Shown piece by piece: positions 1 through 5,225 of a DNA stretch of 5,225 nucleotides. The translations under genes and the position numbers were made by a program. How positions within the stretch are numbered: the stretch's first letter is position 1; each line of letters starts with the position of its first letter. Where the stretch lies: assembly GCA_019348475.1 (NCBI GenBank), contig JAHWJJ010000352.1, positions 1 through 5,225 of the forward strand, written 5' to 3'. Origin of the DNA: Gemmatimonadota bacterium. Lineage in GTDB: Bacteria > Gemmatimonadota > Gemmatimonadetes > Longimicrobiales > Longimicrobiaceae. The notes beneath the pieces were generated by a model that saw only the letters and a program-made list of their open reading frames with translations, was not told the origin of the DNA and made no database searches.

Positions 1-1
1 G

Positions 2-230
2 CTGGACGCGCTGGCGGCGCTCGCTGCGGCGGCGGAGGGGGCGCGGTGCGTGGTCATCGCCCCCGCCGGCACCGCGGCCGCCGCGGCCGAGGCGTTCGCC
101 CTGCGCCGGGCCGCGGAGGGCGAGCCGTGGAGCGCCGTCCGCGTAGAAGGCGGCGCCGAGCCGCTGACGGCGGTGGATGACGGAACCCTGGCGAGCGTTC
201 TGGCGGCGCCCGGCGAGCCGTCGTGGACGC
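2..230 (+). other. Ketoreductase-like C-terminal segment, apparently degenerate
   Basis: Residues 1-76 of the fragment read like the last part of a type I KR domain. A hydrophobic strand (CVVIAPAG) is followed by an Ala-rich helix (AEAFALRRAAEGEPWSAV), matching the usual pattern of a helix ending in ARRRAEGxPWTSV. The later GTLASVLAAPGEPSW resembles the final KR helix and strand. The stretch that normally holds the catalytic Tyr and Asn (YxxxN before the helix) is replaced by a short run of Ala, and the Gly-rich loop before it is missing. If homologous, this is inactive or purely structural. KR domains occur directly before a carrier in PKS modules and in depsipeptide NRPS modules, which fits its position. 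Only the last part is in the window, so this rests on weak similarity judged by eye. Confidence 0.38.
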
Positions 231-571
231 TGCATGCAGATCCGCCGGCCGCCAGCGACCACGCATCCGCCGAAGTCGCGGACACCAGCGAAGACGACGT
301 GGAGGACGAGGTGGTGGCGCTGCTCGCGGAGATCTGGCACGAGCTGCTGGGGGTGGCTCCGCGCCCCGGGGACGACTTCTTCCTGCTGGGCGGGCATTCG
401 CTGCTGGCCACGCGCCTCATCACCCGCGTCCGGGACCTGTTCGGAGTGGAGATGCGGCTGCGCACCCTCTTCCAGACCCGCACGGTGGAAGCGATGGCGC
501 GGTGGATCGAGGAAGCCGTCATCGCCCGGATCGACGCCATGAGCGAGGACGAGGCCGCGAGCCTCGTGTAG
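2..571 (+). CDS. NRPS or hybrid PKS/NRPS subunit, C-terminal end (partial, carrier protein terminus)
   Basis: This is the 3' end of a multidomain synthetase gene whose start lies before the window. The frame is open from base 2 and stops at TAG 569-571, giving 189 visible residues. The GTG at base 50 should not be taken as a start, because the same frame continues upstream with similar coding character. Residues about 1-75 resemble the C-terminal end of a KR domain (weak). Residues about 101-172 are a carrier domain with DDFFLLGGHSLLATRL, where Ser133 is the phosphopantetheine attachment site. The tail, ending MSEDEAASLV, is an acidic segment typical of the end of a carrier domain at a subunit or module boundary. 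There is no thioesterase, so the chain must pass to another protein, most simply the next gene, which opens with a condensation domain 58 bases later. The carrier identity is firm; whether the lost part is NRPS or PKS is not settled. Confidence 0.93.
   Translation: MDALAALAAAAEGARCVVIAPAGTAAAAAEAFALRRAAEGEPWSAVRVEGGAEPLTAVDDGTLASVLAAPGEPSWTLHADPPAASDHASAEVADTSEDDVEDEVVALLAEIWHELLGVAPRPGDDFFLLGGHSLLATRLITRVRDLFGVEMRLRTLFQTRTVEAMARWIEEAVIARIDAMSEDEAASLV
302..517 (+). other. Peptidyl carrier (thiolation) domain 1, LGGHSLLA type
   Basis: This carrier domain has the four-helix pattern of a PCP. EIWHELLGV is the end of helix 1, DDFFLLGGHSLLATRL is the phosphopantetheine loop and helix 2, and LRTLFQTRTVEAMARWI covers helices 3 and 4. 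Ser133 (codon 398-400) would carry the prosthetic arm. The GGHSL form is the common one in PCPs that donate to an L-CL condensation domain, which agrees with C1 at the start of the next gene. Some hybrid PKS modules use a similar carrier, so the type of the preceding module cannot be read from this alone. Confidence 0.93.
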
Positions 572-578
572 ACGGCAG

Positions 579-599
579 GCGCGGGGAGCGTCCCCGCGC
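579..599 (+). other. Intercistronic GC-rich hairpin in the 58-base gap between synthetase genes
   Basis: Bases 579-587 (GCGCGGGGA) pair perfectly with 591-599 (TCCCCGCGC) around a 3-base loop (GCG), a 9-bp stem starting 7 bases after the stop of the first gene. No T-run follows, so it is not a classical intrinsic terminator. It could slow or partly stop transcription, protect the upstream message from 3' exonucleases, or be chance in very GC-rich DNA. The rest of the gap (572-629) shows no convincing promoter. No Shine-Dalgarno sequence precedes ATG 630: the nearest purine-rich run (GGGGAG, 583-588) lies in the stem, about 40 bases away. The two genes are probably co-transcribed. Confidence 0.5.
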
Positions 600-629
600 G
601 CGCAGCGAACATCGACCCGACCTGTCCCC

Positions 630-5225
<4,596 letters not shown>

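Noticed and set aside
50..571. GTG at base 50 as the start of a small free-standing carrier protein
   Set aside because: The frame is open to the window edge and the residues before it continue the same KR-like pattern, so this is an internal Val of a larger subunit.

Overview
The window is the inside of a nonribosomal peptide synthetase (NRPS) locus, possibly a hybrid with polyketide synthase parts, from a very GC-rich bacterium. All recognisable coding is on the + strand: the 3' end of one assembly-line gene and the 5' part of the next. Coding positions are strongly biased to G/C in third position. TTA, CTA and TCA codons are absent from nearly the whole second gene. Together with two short tandem-repeat families (TTCCCTG heptamers and CACTC[A/C]CG octamers), this recalls Gemmatimonadota (Longimicrobium-like) genomes. 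That guess comes from memory and is weak; myxobacteria or actinobacteria are not excluded.

Layout. Bases 2-571 encode the last 189 residues of a subunit that starts upstream. It has a stretch resembling the C-terminal end of a ketoreductase (KR) domain, then a peptidyl carrier protein (PCP) with LGGHSLLA and a short acidic tail. A 58-base gap follows, holding a perfect 9-bp GC-rich hairpin. The second gene starts at ATG 630 and stays open to the window end (1532 codons seen, no stop). Its order is: short N-terminal helix, condensation domain C1, adenylation domain A, PCP (LGGDSI), and a nearly complete second condensation domain C2 that is cut by the window edge.

How it works together. The upstream PCP presents the growing chain to C1. 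C1 has L-CL features and joins the chain to the amino acid activated by the A domain and held on the second PCP. C2 has D-CL-type motifs and would pass the product to the next module, outside the window. No epimerisation, thioesterase, tailoring, transport or regulatory gene is visible.

The most notable feature is that the A domain contains two different low-complexity DNA repeats, both read in frame and both in loops between conserved motifs. One is a four-copy heptamer just before the P-loop motif A3. The other is an octamer-array insert of about 57 extra bases between A7 and A8, just before the hinge. They look like mobile or expanding intergenic repeats that became tolerated peptide loops inside a catalytic domain. 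I do not see a wholly new system; apart from these repeats and some motif variants, this is a recognisable modular assembly line.
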